Assembly: GCF_021648825.1 (NCBI RefSeq)
Contig: NZ_JAKJHS010000002.1
Span: 1-64,000 of the forward strand
Direction of reading: 5' to 3'
DNA length: 64,000 nucleotides
DNA from: Rhizobium halophilum
GTDB taxonomy: Bacteria; Pseudomonadota; Alphaproteobacteria; Rhizobiales; Rhizobiaceae
The notes beneath the pieces were generated by a model, which searched no databases, was not told the origin of the DNA, and was given only the letters and a program-made list of their open reading frames with translations. This document shows, one piece after another, positions 35,407-44,579 of the stretch; position 1 is the stretch's first letter; the number at the start of each line of letters is the position of its first letter. Both the position numbers and the translations under genes were made by a program.

Positions 35407-36366
35407 TTAGTAGCCGAGGTCCTTCTTGGACTCGTAGACCTTCATCGGGTCGTCAGCCGCCGTGTAGAGCTTGGATTCCGTCTGGATCCACTTCGGCGGC
35501 TCCTTCTTGTCGTTCAGATAGGCTTCAAGCGCATCGAAGGCAGGGCCTGCCATGTTCGGCGTCAGCTCGACCGTGGCATTGGCTTCACCGTCTGCCATGG
35601 CCTTGAAGATGTCCGGAACGGCGTCAATGGAGACGATCTTGATGTCGGAGCCAGGCTTCAGGCCGGCTTCCTTGATGGCCTGGATGGCGCCGACGGCCAT
35701 GTCGTCGTTGTGAGCGTAAACGGCGCAGATGTCCTGCCCACCGCCTTCGGCCTTGATGAAGCTCTCCATGACTTCCTTGCCCTTGGTGCGGGTGAAGTCA
35801 CCGGTCTGCGAGCGGGTGATCTTGATGTTGTCGTGTCCTGCAATGGCTTCCTCGAAGCCCTTCTTGCGGTTAATGGCGGGCGACGAGCCGGTGGTGCCCT
35901 GCAGCTCGACGACGTTGCATTCCTTGTCTCCGACATCCTTGACCAGCCATTCGCCGGCGACCTTGCCTTCATGGACCTGGTCGGAGGTTACGGCGGTCAG
36001 ATAGAGATCGTCGGGCGCTTCGATCTGGCGGTCGAGCAGAATGACGGGGATTTCTTCTTCCTTGGCTTCCTGCAGCACGGCTTCCCAACCGGTTGCGACG
36101 ACGGGAGCAACGAGGATCGCGTCAACGCCCTGGGCGATGAAGCCACGGATCGCCTTGATCTGGTTTTCCTGCTTCTGCTGTGCATCGGCGAATTTCAGGT
36201 CGATGCCGCGTTTCTCGGCCTCCTGCTTGGTGACCGTGGTTTCAGCTGCACGCCAGCCCGACTCGGAGCCGATCTGCGAGAAGCCCACGGTCAGGGACTG
36301 CGCGGAAACGCCTGAAGCCAGACATGCGGAAAATGCGACGGTGAGCGCCGCGAGTGCCTTTTTCAT
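35407..36366 (-). CDS. Periplasmic sugar-binding protein (YtfQ-like)
   Basis: A 319-aa binding protein of the ribose/galactose (Peripla_BP_4) class. The ATG at 36366 (MKKALAALTVAFS) has GGGAGGA at ideal spacing; an in-frame frame up to 36414 is not needed. A signal peptide ends near SGVSAQ. Core sequences are LTVGFSQIGSESGWRAAET, IRGFIAQGVDAILVAPVVATGWE and AHNDDMAVGAIQAIKEAG. The start SQIGSESGWR closely resembles YtfQ, the galactofuranose-binding protein, which is the basis of the family call. It is the first gene of the leftward operon and abuts the 325-bp divergent control region. Confidence 0.88.
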   Translation of the reverse strand: MKKALAALTVAFSACLASGVSAQSLTVGFSQIGSESGWRAAETTVTKQEAEKRGIDLKFADAQQKQENQIKAIRGFIAQGVDAILVAPVVATGWEAVLQEAKEEEIPVILLDRQIEAPDDLYLTAVTSDQVHEGKVAGEWLVKDVGDKECNVVELQGTTGSSPAINRKKGFEEAIAGHDNIKITRSQTGDFTRTKGKEVMESFIKAEGGGQDICAVYAHNDDMAVGAIQAIKEAGLKPGSDIKIVSIDAVPDIFKAMADGEANATVELTPNMAGPAFDALEAYLNDKKEPPKWIQTESKLYTAADDPMKVYESKKDLGY

Positions 36367-36407
36367 CTTGTATCCTCCCAGAAGATGATGTCGTTGGACG
36401 GCTAAGA

Positions 36408-36433
36408 CTTGCATATTGTATTACTTATGCAAG
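36408..36433. promoter_or_regulatory. Candidate GntR operator (palindrome)
   Basis: CTTGCATA (36408-36415) is repeated in reverse complement as TATGCAAG (36426-36433). The 10-base spacer plus one base reads TTGTATTACTT, which matches the FadR-type consensus TNGTNNNACNA except for the last base. It lies 42 bases upstream of the YtfQ-type start, well placed to control the leftward operon. Confidence 0.5.
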
Positions 36434-36529
36434 TGGTTTTTCGCAGAAGAAGGTCAGAAATTTCGAGCCTCCGTCTCGCCCCCTGCTTCAAGCTATTGAA
36501 AGAGCTTCCAGTTTACTTTTTGTCTGCTT

Positions 36530-36554
36530 TTGTTGTCAGACAGCCTGATGACAA
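36530..36554. promoter_or_regulatory. Second palindrome, possible operator for the rightward genes
   Basis: TTGTTGTCAG (36530-36539) and CTGATGACAA (36545-36554) are inverted repeats matching at 8 of 10 positions around five bases. It sits just upstream of a TTGACA hexamer (36564-36569), so it could be bound by the GntR regulator or another activator of the rightward operon. Confidence 0.35.
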
Positions 36555-36691
36555 GCGCTCATCTTGACAATCCAATGCAAGCTCCAATAGTCGTATTAAT
36601 GCAGCCGCCGAGCCGGATCTCGTGCAAGAGCTGCGGTGTAGGGGGATGCGGCTTGAGAGACGCATCGAGCCAAGGCATAGGTAAAGGGTCA

Positions 36692-37681
36692 ATGCTTCGA
36701 ATTCTTCAAGTGCGTGACGGCGACAGCCTGAAGGTTGTCGCCTGGGACGGTGTCGGTGCGGCGCGTGTGGTTTCCGGCGCAAGCTCCACATATCAACTTG
36801 CCATGGATGCCATCGCGGCCGGGCAGTCGCTCGAAGAGCAGATAAACTCGCTTGGATTCGCAGAAGAGGTCGATCTTCACCGCGCACAGAAGGAGGGGCG
36901 TCTCGCGCTTCCGATCTCTCATCCGGATCCGGCGCATTTCTTCGTTGCCGGCACCGGCTTGACGCACCTCGGCTCTGCCGATGGTCGCGACAAGATGCAC
37001 AAGGCTGCGCAGTCGACGGACAAGCCGACCGATTCCATGCGGATGTTCCAGATGGGCGTCGAGGGCGGCAAGCCCGCAGAGGGACAGGAGGGGGTGCAGC
37101 CGGAATGGTTCTACAAGGGCGACGGCTCGCAGTTGCGCGCAACAGGCGAGGATCTTGTCTCTCCAGCCTTCGCACTTGATGGGGGCGAAGAGCCGGAACT
37201 GGCCGGAATCTACCTGATCGGCCCGGATGGCGTGCCTTTCCGCTTGGGTTTCTGTCTCGCCAACGAGTTCTCCGACCATGTGACGGAAAAGGGTAACTAC
37301 CTCTGGCTCGCCCATTCAAAATTGCGACAGGCAGCGCTGGGTCCAGAACTCATCGTTGGTGATCTGCCCGCGCATGTGGAGGGGACGTCGCGGGTGCGTC
37401 GCGGCGACGCGGTGATCTTTGAGAAACCATTCCTCTCCGGCGAGGGGAACATGTCGCACTCGATCGCCAATCTCGAGCACCACAATTTTAAGTACGAGCT
37501 TTTCCGCCGTCCGGGCGACTTGCATGTACACTTCTTCGGAACTGCGACGCTTTCCTTCTCCGATGGTGTGAAGACCGAACCGGGTGACGTATTCGAGATC
37601 TCGGCAGAGCCTTTCAAGCTGCCGCTCGTCAACAAGCTGACGGTTGCGGCTGCGACGTCCGTCTCCGTTCGCAAGCTCTGA
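36692..37681 (+). CDS. gguC: GguC/AraD1-family protein (FAH-fold sugar-acid dehydratase candidate)
   Basis: A 329-aa protein of the fumarylacetoacetase-fold group called AraD1 or GguC. Characteristic sequence includes FFVAGTGLTHLGSADGRDKMH, PEWFYKGDG, GEEPELAGIYLIGPDGVPFRLGFCLANEFSDH and EKGNYLWLAHSKLRQ. The acidic residues in AGIYLI/ANEFSDH positions fit the metal site of FAH-fold enzymes. By family and neighbourhood it probably dehydrates a 2-keto-3-deoxy sugar acid such as 2-keto-3-deoxyarabonate. The ATG at 36692 follows AAAGGG; an upstream frame from 36530 lies in the regulatory region. In Agrobacterium gguC follows gguB; here it is separated from gguAB and heads the catabolic genes. Confidence 0.82.
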   Translation: MLRILQVRDGDSLKVVAWDGVGAARVVSGASSTYQLAMDAIAAGQSLEEQINSLGFAEEVDLHRAQKEGRLALPISHPDPAHFFVAGTGLTHLGSADGRDKMHKAAQSTDKPTDSMRMFQMGVEGGKPAEGQEGVQPEWFYKGDGSQLRATGEDLVSPAFALDGGEEPELAGIYLIGPDGVPFRLGFCLANEFSDHVTEKGNYLWLAHSKLRQAALGPELIVGDLPAHVEGTSRVRRGDAVIFEKPFLSGEGNMSHSIANLEHHNFKYELFRRPGDLHVHFFGTATLSFSDGVKTEPGDVFEISAEPFKLPLVNKLTVAAATSVSVRKL

Positions 37682-37688
37682 GGCATCC

Positions 37689-38612
37689 ATGACTATTCGC
37701 CTTGGCATTGTCGGACTGGGCAAGATTGCAAGGGATCAGCATCTCGGCGCGATCCAGGCGACGGACGGCGTCGAGCTCGTGGCCGTCGCGAGCCGCAATG
37801 CCGCGCTCGATGGCCTTGCGTCATTCAACGACATCGAGGAGCTGTTGGCGTCCGACGTGCAGGTGGATGCGGTTTCACTCTGCACGCCGCCGCAGGGGCG
37901 CTTCGAACAGGCGAAGGCAGCGCTCGATGCCGGCAAGCATGTCATGCTGGAAAAGCCGCCGGGTGCAAGTGTTTCTGAAGTGCATGCCCTCGAGTCTCTG
38001 GCCAAGGAAAATGGCCTAACGCTGTTCTCCACCTGGCATTCGCGCGAAGCGGCGGCTGTAGAGCCTACGCGCGCGCTTCTCGCCAATCGCAAGATCCGCA
38101 ACGTTTCGGTAGATTGGAAGGAAGACGTGCGCCATTGGCATCCGGGCCAGGCCTGGATCTGGGAGCCGGGCGGGCTGGGCGTGTTCGATCCCGGCATCAA
38201 TGCGTTGTCGATCGTAACCCGAATCATGCCGGAGCCGTTCCACCTGGTTCAGGCTGATCTCTTCTTCCCGAAAAACCGCGCTGCTCCGATCGCTGCAAAC
38301 CTGTCCTTCAAAACGTCCAGCGGCGTTCCGATCGCGGCGGAGTTCGACTGGCGGCAGACCGGGCCGCAGACTTGGGACATCCGCATCGACACCGATGAGG
38401 GGCCGATCGTCATCAGCCATGGCGGCAGCCGTCTTTCTGTCGATGGCGAACAGCGGCTGGTGGAAGAGGATCGGGAGTACCGCAACCTCTACAATCAATT
38501 CGTCCGGCTGGTCGGGGAGGGGCGCAGCGACGCCGACTTCTCTCCGCTGGTCCATGTGGCGGATGCCTTCATGCTGGGGCGCCGCCATGCCGTGGAATCC
38601 TTCGAGGACTAA
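37689..38612 (+). CDS. Gfo/Idh/MocA-family sugar 1-dehydrogenase
   Basis: A 307-aa NAD(P)-dependent oxidoreductase. The N-terminal Rossmann loop is IRLGIVGLGKIARDQH. The family EKP motif appears as LEKPPGASVSE, and the catalytic region is GVFDPGINALSIVTR. It is most similar in layout to D-galactose or L-arabinose 1-dehydrogenases of non-phosphorylative pathways, which make the aldonolactone. It starts seven bases after the GguC-type stop, in an operon with a sugar-acid dehydratase, which supports that role. Which sugar is preferred is not determined. Confidence 0.85.
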   Translation: MTIRLGIVGLGKIARDQHLGAIQATDGVELVAVASRNAALDGLASFNDIEELLASDVQVDAVSLCTPPQGRFEQAKAALDAGKHVMLEKPPGASVSEVHALESLAKENGLTLFSTWHSREAAAVEPTRALLANRKIRNVSVDWKEDVRHWHPGQAWIWEPGGLGVFDPGINALSIVTRIMPEPFHLVQADLFFPKNRAAPIAANLSFKTSSGVPIAAEFDWRQTGPQTWDIRIDTDEGPIVISHGGSRLSVDGEQRLVEEDREYRNLYNQFVRLVGEGRSDADFSPLVHVADAFMLGRRHAVESFED

Positions 38613-38652
38613 GGCTTGAGGCCTTGCGTTCTTCTTACGTGTGAGAACAAAC

Positions 38653-40497
38653 ATGACAAACTCTGATAACATGCCCTCCACCGAGATCGCCGAAACCGAT
38701 CACAGCCGGGGCGAAGTGCGCAAGCTGCGCTCGCGCGCCTGGTTCGACAATCCGGCCAATGCCGACATGACCGCGCTCTATCTGGAGCGCTACATGAACT
38801 TCGGACTGAGCCAGGCTGAACTGCAGTCGGATCGACCGATCATCGGCATCGCGCAGACGGGCTCGGATCTCTCGCCGTGTAATCGACATCACCTGGAATT
38901 GGCGAAGCGCCTGCGCGAAGGTATTCGCGAGGCGGGTGGCATCGCCATCGAATTCCCGGTCCATCCGATCCAGGAGACGGGCAAGCGTCCGACGGCCGGA
39001 CTGGACCGTAACCTTGCTTATCTTGGCCTTGTCGAGGTGCTTTACGGTTATCCGCTCGACGGCGTGGTGCTGACGATCGGCTGTGATAAGACCACGCCAG
39101 CCTGTCTCATGGCCGCCGCCACCGTCAACATCCCGTCGATCGCACTTTCGGTCGGCCCGATGCTGAATGGCTGGTTCCGCGGAGAGCGCACCGGTTCGGG
39201 CACCATCGTCTGGAAGGCGCGCGAACTGCTCGCGAAGGGTGAAATCGACTACGCCGGCTTCGTCAAGCTGGTCGCCTCTTCGGCGCCGTCGACCGGTTAC
39301 TGCAACACCATGGGCACGGCGACGACGATGAACTCGCTTGCGGAAGCGCTCGGCATGCAGCTTCCCGGTTCGGCCGCCATTCCGGCGCCCTATCGTGATC
39401 GGCAGGAAGTCGCCTATCTTACCGGCTTGCGTATCGTCGACATGGTCAAGGAAGACCTCAAGCCTTCCGACATCATGACACGCGATGCGTTCATCAATGC
39501 AATCCGCGTCAATTCGGCGATTGGTGGCTCGACCAACGCGCCCATCCACCTGAACGGCCTTGCCCGACACATGGGTGTGGAACTCTCCGTCGATGACTGG
39601 CAGACCTATGGAGAAGACGTGCCGTTGCTCGTCAACCTTCAGCCGGCTGGTGAATACCTCGGCGAGGACTACTATCACGCAGGCGGCGTCCCGGCGGTTG
39701 TCAACCAGCTGATGAAGCAGGGGCTGATCAACGAAGACGCCATGACCGTCAACGGCAAGACCATTGGCGAGAACTGCCGTGGAGCCATTATAGAGGACGA
39801 GAAGGTCATCCGCCCCTATGAGCAGCCGCTCAAGGAGCGGGCCGGTTTCCGAGTCCTGCGCGGCAACCTGTTCTCTTCAGCCATCATGAAGACCAGCGTC
39901 ATTTCGCCGGAGTTCCGCGACCGTTACCTCTCAAACCCCAATGATCCTGATGCCTTTGAAGGCCGTGCAGTGGTGTTCGATGGACCGGAGGACTACCACA
40001 AGCGGATCGATGACCCGTCACTCGAGATCGACGCCAATACCGTGCTCTTCATGCGCGGCGCCGGCCCGATTGGGTATCCGGGTGCCGCCGAAGTCGTCAA
40101 CATGCGCGCGCCCGACTATCTGTTGAAGAAGGGCATCACTTCGCTGCCCTGCATCGGCGACGGACGCCAGTCCGGCACGTCCGGCAGCCCATCAATCCTC
40201 AACGCTTCGCCAGAAGCTGCCGCCGGCGGCGGTCTGGCGGTGCTCAAGACAGGCGACCGTGTCCGCATCGACGTAGGCCGCGGCAAGGCAGACATCCTGA
40301 TCTCCGATGAAGAGCTGGCGGCGCGCCGGCGCGAACTGGATGCGCAGGGTGGCTATCATTATCCCAAGCACCAGACGCCATGGCAGGAAATCCAGCGTGG
40401 AATCGTGGGTCAGATGGAATCCGGCGCGGTTCTCGAACCAGCCGTAAAATACCAGCGGATTGCGCAGACGGAAGGTATCCCGCGCGACAATCACTGA
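38653..40497 (+). CDS. IlvD/Edd-family sugar-acid dehydratase (arabonate/galactonate type)
   Basis: A 614-aa iron-sulfur dehydratase. The ATG at 38653 ([10 protein letters not shown]) is chosen over a GTG at 38641. Cluster and metal-site cysteines are in [20 protein letters not shown] and the later [16 protein letters not shown]; the [22 protein letters not shown] block is diagnostic of the family. Length and the early [14 protein letters not shown] sequence match the sugar-acid branch (L-arabonate dehydratase AraC, and relatives) rather than biosynthetic IlvD. It would convert an aldonate into its 2-keto-3-deoxy form, between the dehydrogenase and the GguC-type enzyme. A terminator-like hairpin follows it. 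Confidence 0.88.
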   Translation: MTNSDNMPSTEIAETDHSRGEVRKLRSRAWFDNPANADMTALYLERYMNFGLSQAELQSDRPIIGIAQTGSDLSPCNRHHLELAKRLREGIREAGGIAIEFPVHPIQETGKRPTAGLDRNLAYLGLVEVLYGYPLDGVVLTIGCDKTTPACLMAAATVNIPSIALSVGPMLNGWFRGERTGSGTIVWKARELLAKGEIDYAGFVKLVASSAPSTGYCNTMGTATTMNSLAEALGMQLPGSAAIPAPYRDRQEVAYLTGLRIVDMVKEDLKPSDIMTRDAFINAIRVNSAIGGSTNAPIHLNGLARHMGVELSVDDWQTYGEDVPLLVNLQPAGEYLGEDYYHAGGVPAVVNQLMKQGLINEDAMTVNGKTIGENCRGAIIEDEKVIRPYEQPLKERAGFRVLRGNLFSSAIMKTSVISPEFRDRYLSNPNDPDAFEGRAVVFDGPEDYHKRIDDPSLEIDANTVLFMRGAGPIGYPGAAEVVNMRAPDYLLKKGITSLPCIGDGRQSGTSGSPSILNASPEAAAGGGLAVLKTGDRVRIDVGRGKADILISDEELAARRRELDAQGGYHYPKHQTPWQEIQRGIVGQMESGAVLEPAVKYQRIAQTEGIPRDNH

Positions 40498-40508
40498 GGT
40501 GCAAAGGG

Positions 40509-40538
40509 CGGCGGCAGGGGGCCGCCGTCCATGTTTTT
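40509..40538 (+). terminator. Intrinsic-type terminator upstream of chvE
   Basis: CGGCGGC (40509-40515) pairs perfectly with GCCGCCG (40521-40527) around AGGGG. TCCATG and a run of five T (40534-40538) follow. It lies 12 bases after the dehydratase stop and 40 bases before the chvE start. Confidence 0.6.
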
Positions 40539-40577
40539 CAGCGGGCGAAACCGTACCGCGTTTTTGGAGGAGAAGTC

Positions 40578-41642
40578 ATGAAGCTGCTAAAATACCTAAC
40601 GACAGCCGCGATGCTTGCATCGATGGCCTTCGCCGCGCCGGCCGGCGCCCAGGACAAGGGCCTAGTGGGCGTTGCCATGCCGACCAAGTCCTCCGCTCGC
40701 TGGATCGCCGACGGCGACAACATGGTCGAGGTTTTGCAGGAGCGCGGCTACGAGACGGATCTGCAGTATGCAGAAGACGACGTGCCGAACCAGCTGTCGC
40801 AGATCGAGAACATGATCGTGAAGGGTGCCAAGGTGCTGGTCATTGCTTCGATCGACGGGACAACGCTTTCGGATGTGCTGCAGCAGGCTGCCGACCAAGA
40901 CATTAAGGTCATTGCCTACGACCGTCTGATCCGTGACAGCGCTAACGTCGACTACTATGCGACGTTCGACAACTTTCAGGTTGGCGTCTTGCAGGCACAA
41001 TCGCTTGTCGATGGTCTGAAGGCATCCGGCAAGGAAGGTCCCTACCACATCGAACTCTTCGGCGGTTCGCCGGACGACAACAACGCCTACTTCTTCTACG
41101 ACGGAGCCATGAGCGTTTTGCAGCCAATGATCGACAGCGGCGAGCTCGTCGTCGGCAGCGGCCAGGCCGGCATGGACCAGGTTGCGACCCTGCGTTGGGA
41201 CGGTGCCACCGCCCAGGCACGTATGGACGCGCTCTTGAGCTCGACCTACTCCGACAAGCGTCTCGACGGTGTCCTTTCGCCCTACGACGGCATCTCGATC
41301 GGCATCCTGTCTTCGCTGAAGGGTGTCGGATACGGCAGCGGCGACATGCCCATGCCGATCGTCACCGGACAAGACGCCGAAGTCCCGTCAGTGAAGTCCA
41401 TCCTTGCCGGCGAGCAGTACTCGACGATTTTCAAGGATACCCGCGAGCTGGCCAAGGTCACCGTCGACATGGTCGATGCGGTCATGAGCGGCAACGAGCC
41501 GGAAGTGAACGACACCAAGACCTACGACAACGGTGTCAAGGCCGTTCCTTCCTACCTGCTGAAGCCGGTCGTTGTGAACAAGGACAACTGGAAGGAAGTC
41601 CTGGTCGATAGCGGTTACTACACCGAAGACCAGATCAAGTAA
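40578..41642 (+). CDS. chvE: Multiple-sugar-binding periplasmic protein ChvE
   Basis: A 354-aa periplasmic sugar-binding protein. The ATG at 40578 has GGAGGAG at ideal spacing. A signal peptide ([19 protein letters not shown], cut near PAGA) precedes the mature start [19 protein letters not shown]. Further sequence such as [42 protein letters not shown] and [19 protein letters not shown] matches ChvE/Ara-binding proteins. In Agrobacterium ChvE binds arabinose, galactose, glucose, xylose and sugar acids for uptake and for VirA co-sensing; only the uptake role is supported here since no virulence genes are seen. gguA and gguB follow. Confidence 0.92.
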   Translation: MKLLKYLTTAAMLASMAFAAPAGAQDKGLVGVAMPTKSSARWIADGDNMVEVLQERGYETDLQYAEDDVPNQLSQIENMIVKGAKVLVIASIDGTTLSDVLQQAADQDIKVIAYDRLIRDSANVDYYATFDNFQVGVLQAQSLVDGLKASGKEGPYHIELFGGSPDDNNAYFFYDGAMSVLQPMIDSGELVVGSGQAGMDQVATLRWDGATAQARMDALLSSTYSDKRLDGVLSPYDGISIGILSSLKGVGYGSGDMPMPIVTGQDAEVPSVKSILAGEQYSTIFKDTRELAKVTVDMVDAVMSGNEPEVNDTKTYDNGVKAVPSYLLKPVVVNKDNWKEVLVDSGYYTEDQIK

Positions 41643-41654
41643 GCCATTCGAGGG

Positions 41655-41682
41655 CGCCCGCCGTGCGGCGGGCGCGCTTTTG
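41655..41682 (+). terminator. Strong terminator/attenuator between chvE and gguA
   Basis: GCGCCCGCCG (41655-41664) pairs perfectly with CGGCGGGCGC (41667-41676), followed by GC and four T (41679-41682). The T run ends only 18 bases before the gguA start. Partial termination or 3'-end protection would make the binding protein more abundant than the transporter, as is usual for such operons. Confidence 0.7.
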
Positions 41683-41699
41683 CTATGCGGAGTTTCCGG

Positions 41700-43262
41700 A
41701 TGCTTGCACCCGCGGTTTCGGCCGAACAACTGCCTATTCTCGAGATGCGCGGCATCTCCAAGTCCTTTGGCGCCGTCAAGGCGCTTTCCGACGTCAGCTT
41801 CACCGTGCGCGAAGGAGAGATCCATGCGCTGGTCGGTGAAAATGGCGCGGGAAAATCCACGCTCATGAAGGTGCTGTCGGGCGTCTACCCGCATGGAAGC
41901 TACGAAGGCTCCATCCTCTATGACGGCCAGGAGCGGCGCTTTCACGACATCAATGATTCCGAAGACATCGGCATCATCATCATTCACCAGGAATTGGCCC
42001 TCATTCCGCTGATGTCGATTGCGGAAAACATCTTCCTGTCCAATCCGCCTTCGCGCTTCGGCGTCATCGACCGCTCGGCGGTGCACGAGCGGACCAAGGC
42101 GTTGCTGGCGAAGGTCGGGCTCGACGAGGCACCGGACACGCTGATCACGAATATCGGGGTCGGAAAGCAGCAGCTCGTGGAGATCGCCAAGGCGCTGTCG
42201 AAGGATGTGCGGCTGCTGATCCTCGACGAGCCGACGGCCAGCTTGAACGAGCGGGATAGTGCAGCGCTTCTCGAGCTCCTGAAGGAGTTCCGCAATCAGG
42301 GCATTACGTCGATCCTCATCTCGCACAAGCTCAACGAAATCTCCGCTGTCGCCGACCGGATCACTGTCCTGCGCGATGGGCAGACGGTTGGCACGCTGGA
42401 CTGTCACGAAGGCGTCGTCGAGGAAGACGAGATCATCCGGCGCATGGTCGATCGCGACATGGAGAGCCGCTACCCGAAGCGCACGCCGAAGATCGGCGAC
42501 GTGATCTTCGAGGTCGAGAACTGGTCCGTCTACCACCCGCAGCATTCCGAGCGGCAGGTCGTCAAGAACGTCTCGATGCAGGTCAAGGCCGGCGAGGTCG
42601 TTGGTATCTCAGGTCTCATGGGTGCGGGACGTACAGAGTTCGCCATGAGCGTCTTCGGTCGTTCCTGGGGTCGGGACATCTCGGGAACGGTGCGTGTCCA
42701 CGGAAAGGACGTGGATCTTTCTGACGTCCACCGCGCCATCAAGGCAGGGCTTGCCTATGTCACCGAAGACCGCAAGCATCTGGGGCTAATCCTGCCGGAG
42801 GACATCCGCAAAAACGTCTCGCTGGCCCATCTTGGCGGTGTATCCACGCGAGGGGTGATCGACGACATCCAGGAAATGAAGGTGGCCCAGGAGTTCCGCA
42901 ACCGCATGCGGATCAGGAGCCACAACGTCTACCAGGAAACCGGCAAGCTCTCGGGGGGCAACCAGCAGAAGGTGGTGCTGTCCAAGTGGCTGTTCACCAA
43001 TCCTGACGTGCTGATCCTCGACGAGCCGACCCGCGGCATCGATGTCGGGGCGAAGTACGAAATCTACTCCATTATCAATGAACTGGCCGATGCCGGAAAA
43101 GCCGTCATCGTGATCTCGTCGGAAATGCCTGAATTGATCGGCATCTGCGACCGGATCATGGTGATGCATGAAGGCGAATTTGTCGGCGAGGTGGCCGGAG
43201 AAGAGGCCACCCAGGAAAACATCATGCGTGCGATCATGCGCCGCAAAGTGAGGGAAGAATGA
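41700..43262 (+). CDS. gguA: Sugar ABC transporter ATP-binding protein GguA
   Basis: A 520-aa ATPase with two nucleotide-binding domains. The ATG at 41700 has GGAG eight bases upstream; an ATG at 41685 would add five residues. The first domain has GENGAGKST and [12 protein letters not shown]; the second has [21 protein letters not shown] and [11 protein letters not shown]. It energises the ChvE-dependent importer with GguB. The stop overlaps the gguB start (ATGA), so translation is coupled. Confidence 0.92.
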   Translation: MLAPAVSAEQLPILEMRGISKSFGAVKALSDVSFTVREGEIHALVGENGAGKSTLMKVLSGVYPHGSYEGSILYDGQERRFHDINDSEDIGIIIIHQELALIPLMSIAENIFLSNPPSRFGVIDRSAVHERTKALLAKVGLDEAPDTLITNIGVGKQQLVEIAKALSKDVRLLILDEPTASLNERDSAALLELLKEFRNQGITSILISHKLNEISAVADRITVLRDGQTVGTLDCHEGVVEEDEIIRRMVDRDMESRYPKRTPKIGDVIFEVENWSVYHPQHSERQVVKNVSMQVKAGEVVGISGLMGAGRTEFAMSVFGRSWGRDISGTVRVHGKDVDLSDVHRAIKAGLAYVTEDRKHLGLILPEDIRKNVSLAHLGGVSTRGVIDDIQEMKVAQEFRNRMRIRSHNVYQETGKLSGGNQQKVVLSKWLFTNPDVLILDEPTRGIDVGAKYEIYSIINELADAGKAVIVISSEMPELIGICDRIMVMHEGEFVGEVAGEEATQENIMRAIMRRKVREE

Positions 43263-44449
43263 GCACTCCGTCCAACACGATCGCAGCGCCTCAGCGCAGC
43301 GCCGGCTTCTGGAAGGACAACCTTCGCGAATACGGGATGATGATGTCGCTTCTCGCGATCGTCCTCTTCTTCTATTTCGCCACAGACGGCGTTGTCCTCA
43401 AGCCGTTGAACGTCACCAACATCATCCTGCAGAACAGCTACATCGTCATCATGGCTCTCGGGATGCTGATGGTGATCGTCACCGGCCATATCGACCTCTC
43501 GGTCGGATCCGTGGCCGGTTTCATCGGTGCCGTGGCGGCCATGCTGATGGTGCAGTACGACATGAACTTCGTCGTCGCCGCGATCCTTTGCCTGGCGCTC
43601 GGCGGCTTGATCGGGGCGATGCAGGGCTTCTGGGTCGCCTATTTCAAGATTCCCTCGTTCATCGTCACGCTTGCAGGCATGCTGGTCTTCAGGGGGCTGA
43701 TGATTGCGGTGCTGAGCGGTCGTTCCATCGGTCCCTTCGACCCGACGTTCCAGAAGCTTTCCTCCGGCTATATTCCGGAGCTCTTCCCGTCGGAAAGCGG
43801 CTTCTACCTCACCTCGCTCATTCTCGGACTGGCTCTGGCGGGATTGCTCGTGTGGCAGAACTTCAAGGCTCGGGCACGCCGCGTCTCGCATGACGTGGAG
43901 ACAGAGCCTTTCGGTTTCTTCGTCGGTAAGAACCTCCTGATGTTCGCGATCGTTGGCTATATCGCCTATCTGATCGCGGCCCATCGCGGCATGCCGAACG
44001 TGCTGATCATCATGGCGCTGCTGATCGCGGCCTATGCCTTCTTCACCAACCGGACGATCTTCGGCCGTCAGATCTATGCAGTCGGCGGCAACGAGAAGGC
44101 GGCAGCACTCTCCGGCATCAAGACGGCGCGGCTGACCTTCTTCACCTTCGTCAACATGGGCGTGCTCGCAGCGCTCGCTGGTCTCGTCTTCGCGGCGCGT
44201 CTCAACACCGCAACGCCGAAGGCCGGCCTCGGGTTCGAGCTCGACGTCATCGCCGCCTGCTTCATCGGCGGCGCATCCGCCTATGGTGGCGTCGGCAAGG
44301 TGACCGGTGCCGTCATCGGCGCCTTCATCATGGGCGTGATGAACAACGGCATGTCGATCCTCGGCATCGGCATCGACTACCAGCAGGTCATCAAGGGCCT
44401 CGTGCTTTTGGGCGCCGTCTGCGTGGACGTCTACAACCAGCGCCGCTGA
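43259..44449 (+). CDS. gguB: Sugar ABC transporter permease GguB
   Basis: A 396-aa inner-membrane permease of the XylH/GguB type, longer than RbsC because of an extra loop in the middle (around [17 protein letters not shown]). About ten hydrophobic segments are visible. The cytoplasmic motif is [16 protein letters not shown], and the C-terminal half has [19 protein letters not shown]. As a single permease gene it probably works as a homodimer with GguA and ChvE. A terminator follows. Confidence 0.92.
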   Translation: MSTPSNTIAAPQRSAGFWKDNLREYGMMMSLLAIVLFFYFATDGVVLKPLNVTNIILQNSYIVIMALGMLMVIVTGHIDLSVGSVAGFIGAVAAMLMVQYDMNFVVAAILCLALGGLIGAMQGFWVAYFKIPSFIVTLAGMLVFRGLMIAVLSGRSIGPFDPTFQKLSSGYIPELFPSESGFYLTSLILGLALAGLLVWQNFKARARRVSHDVETEPFGFFVGKNLLMFAIVGYIAYLIAAHRGMPNVLIIMALLIAAYAFFTNRTIFGRQIYAVGGNEKAAALSGIKTARLTFFTFVNMGVLAALAGLVFAARLNTATPKAGLGFELDVIAACFIGGASAYGGVGKVTGAVIGAFIMGVMNNGMSILGIGIDYQQVIKGLVLLGAVCVDVYNQRR

Positions 44450-44473
44450 CCGATCGACATTTCGGCTTCTGGA

Positions 44474-44510
44474 TGGCCTGCCTCCGAAAGGGGCGGGCCA
44501 TTCTCTTTTC
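44474..44510 (+). terminator. Terminator of the chvE-gguAB operon
   Basis: TGGCCTGCC (44474-44482) pairs with GGCGGGCCA (44492-44500), with one G-T pair and a nine-base loop, followed by the T-rich TTCTCTTTTC. It starts 25 bases after the gguB stop. Confidence 0.7.
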
Positions 44511-44579
44511 CGGGCGGGAACATCCTGCGGAACCGCTGCAGCCTCCGTGACGTTCGAGGTTCTTTAGGTGGAGGTTTGA

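Larger units (their letters stand above)
36367..36691. promoter_or_regulatory. Divergent control region of the sugar uptake/oxidation locus
   Basis: This 325-base region separates the leftward YtfQ-type operon from the rightward gguC-type gene set and must carry both promoters. It contains two palindromes (36408-36433 and 36530-36554) and a TTGACA hexamer at 36564-36569 that could be a rightward -35 element. No protein-coding gene is evident. Confidence 0.6.

Noticed and set aside
38635..39678. 347-residue minus-strand frame opposite the sugar-acid dehydratase
   Set aside because: The dehydratase motifs on the plus strand are unambiguous; the antisense frame is a by-product of GC-rich codons.
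41388..42545. 385-residue minus-strand frame spanning chvE and gguA
   Set aside because: It crosses two well-identified genes and a terminator hairpin and has no recognisable family features.
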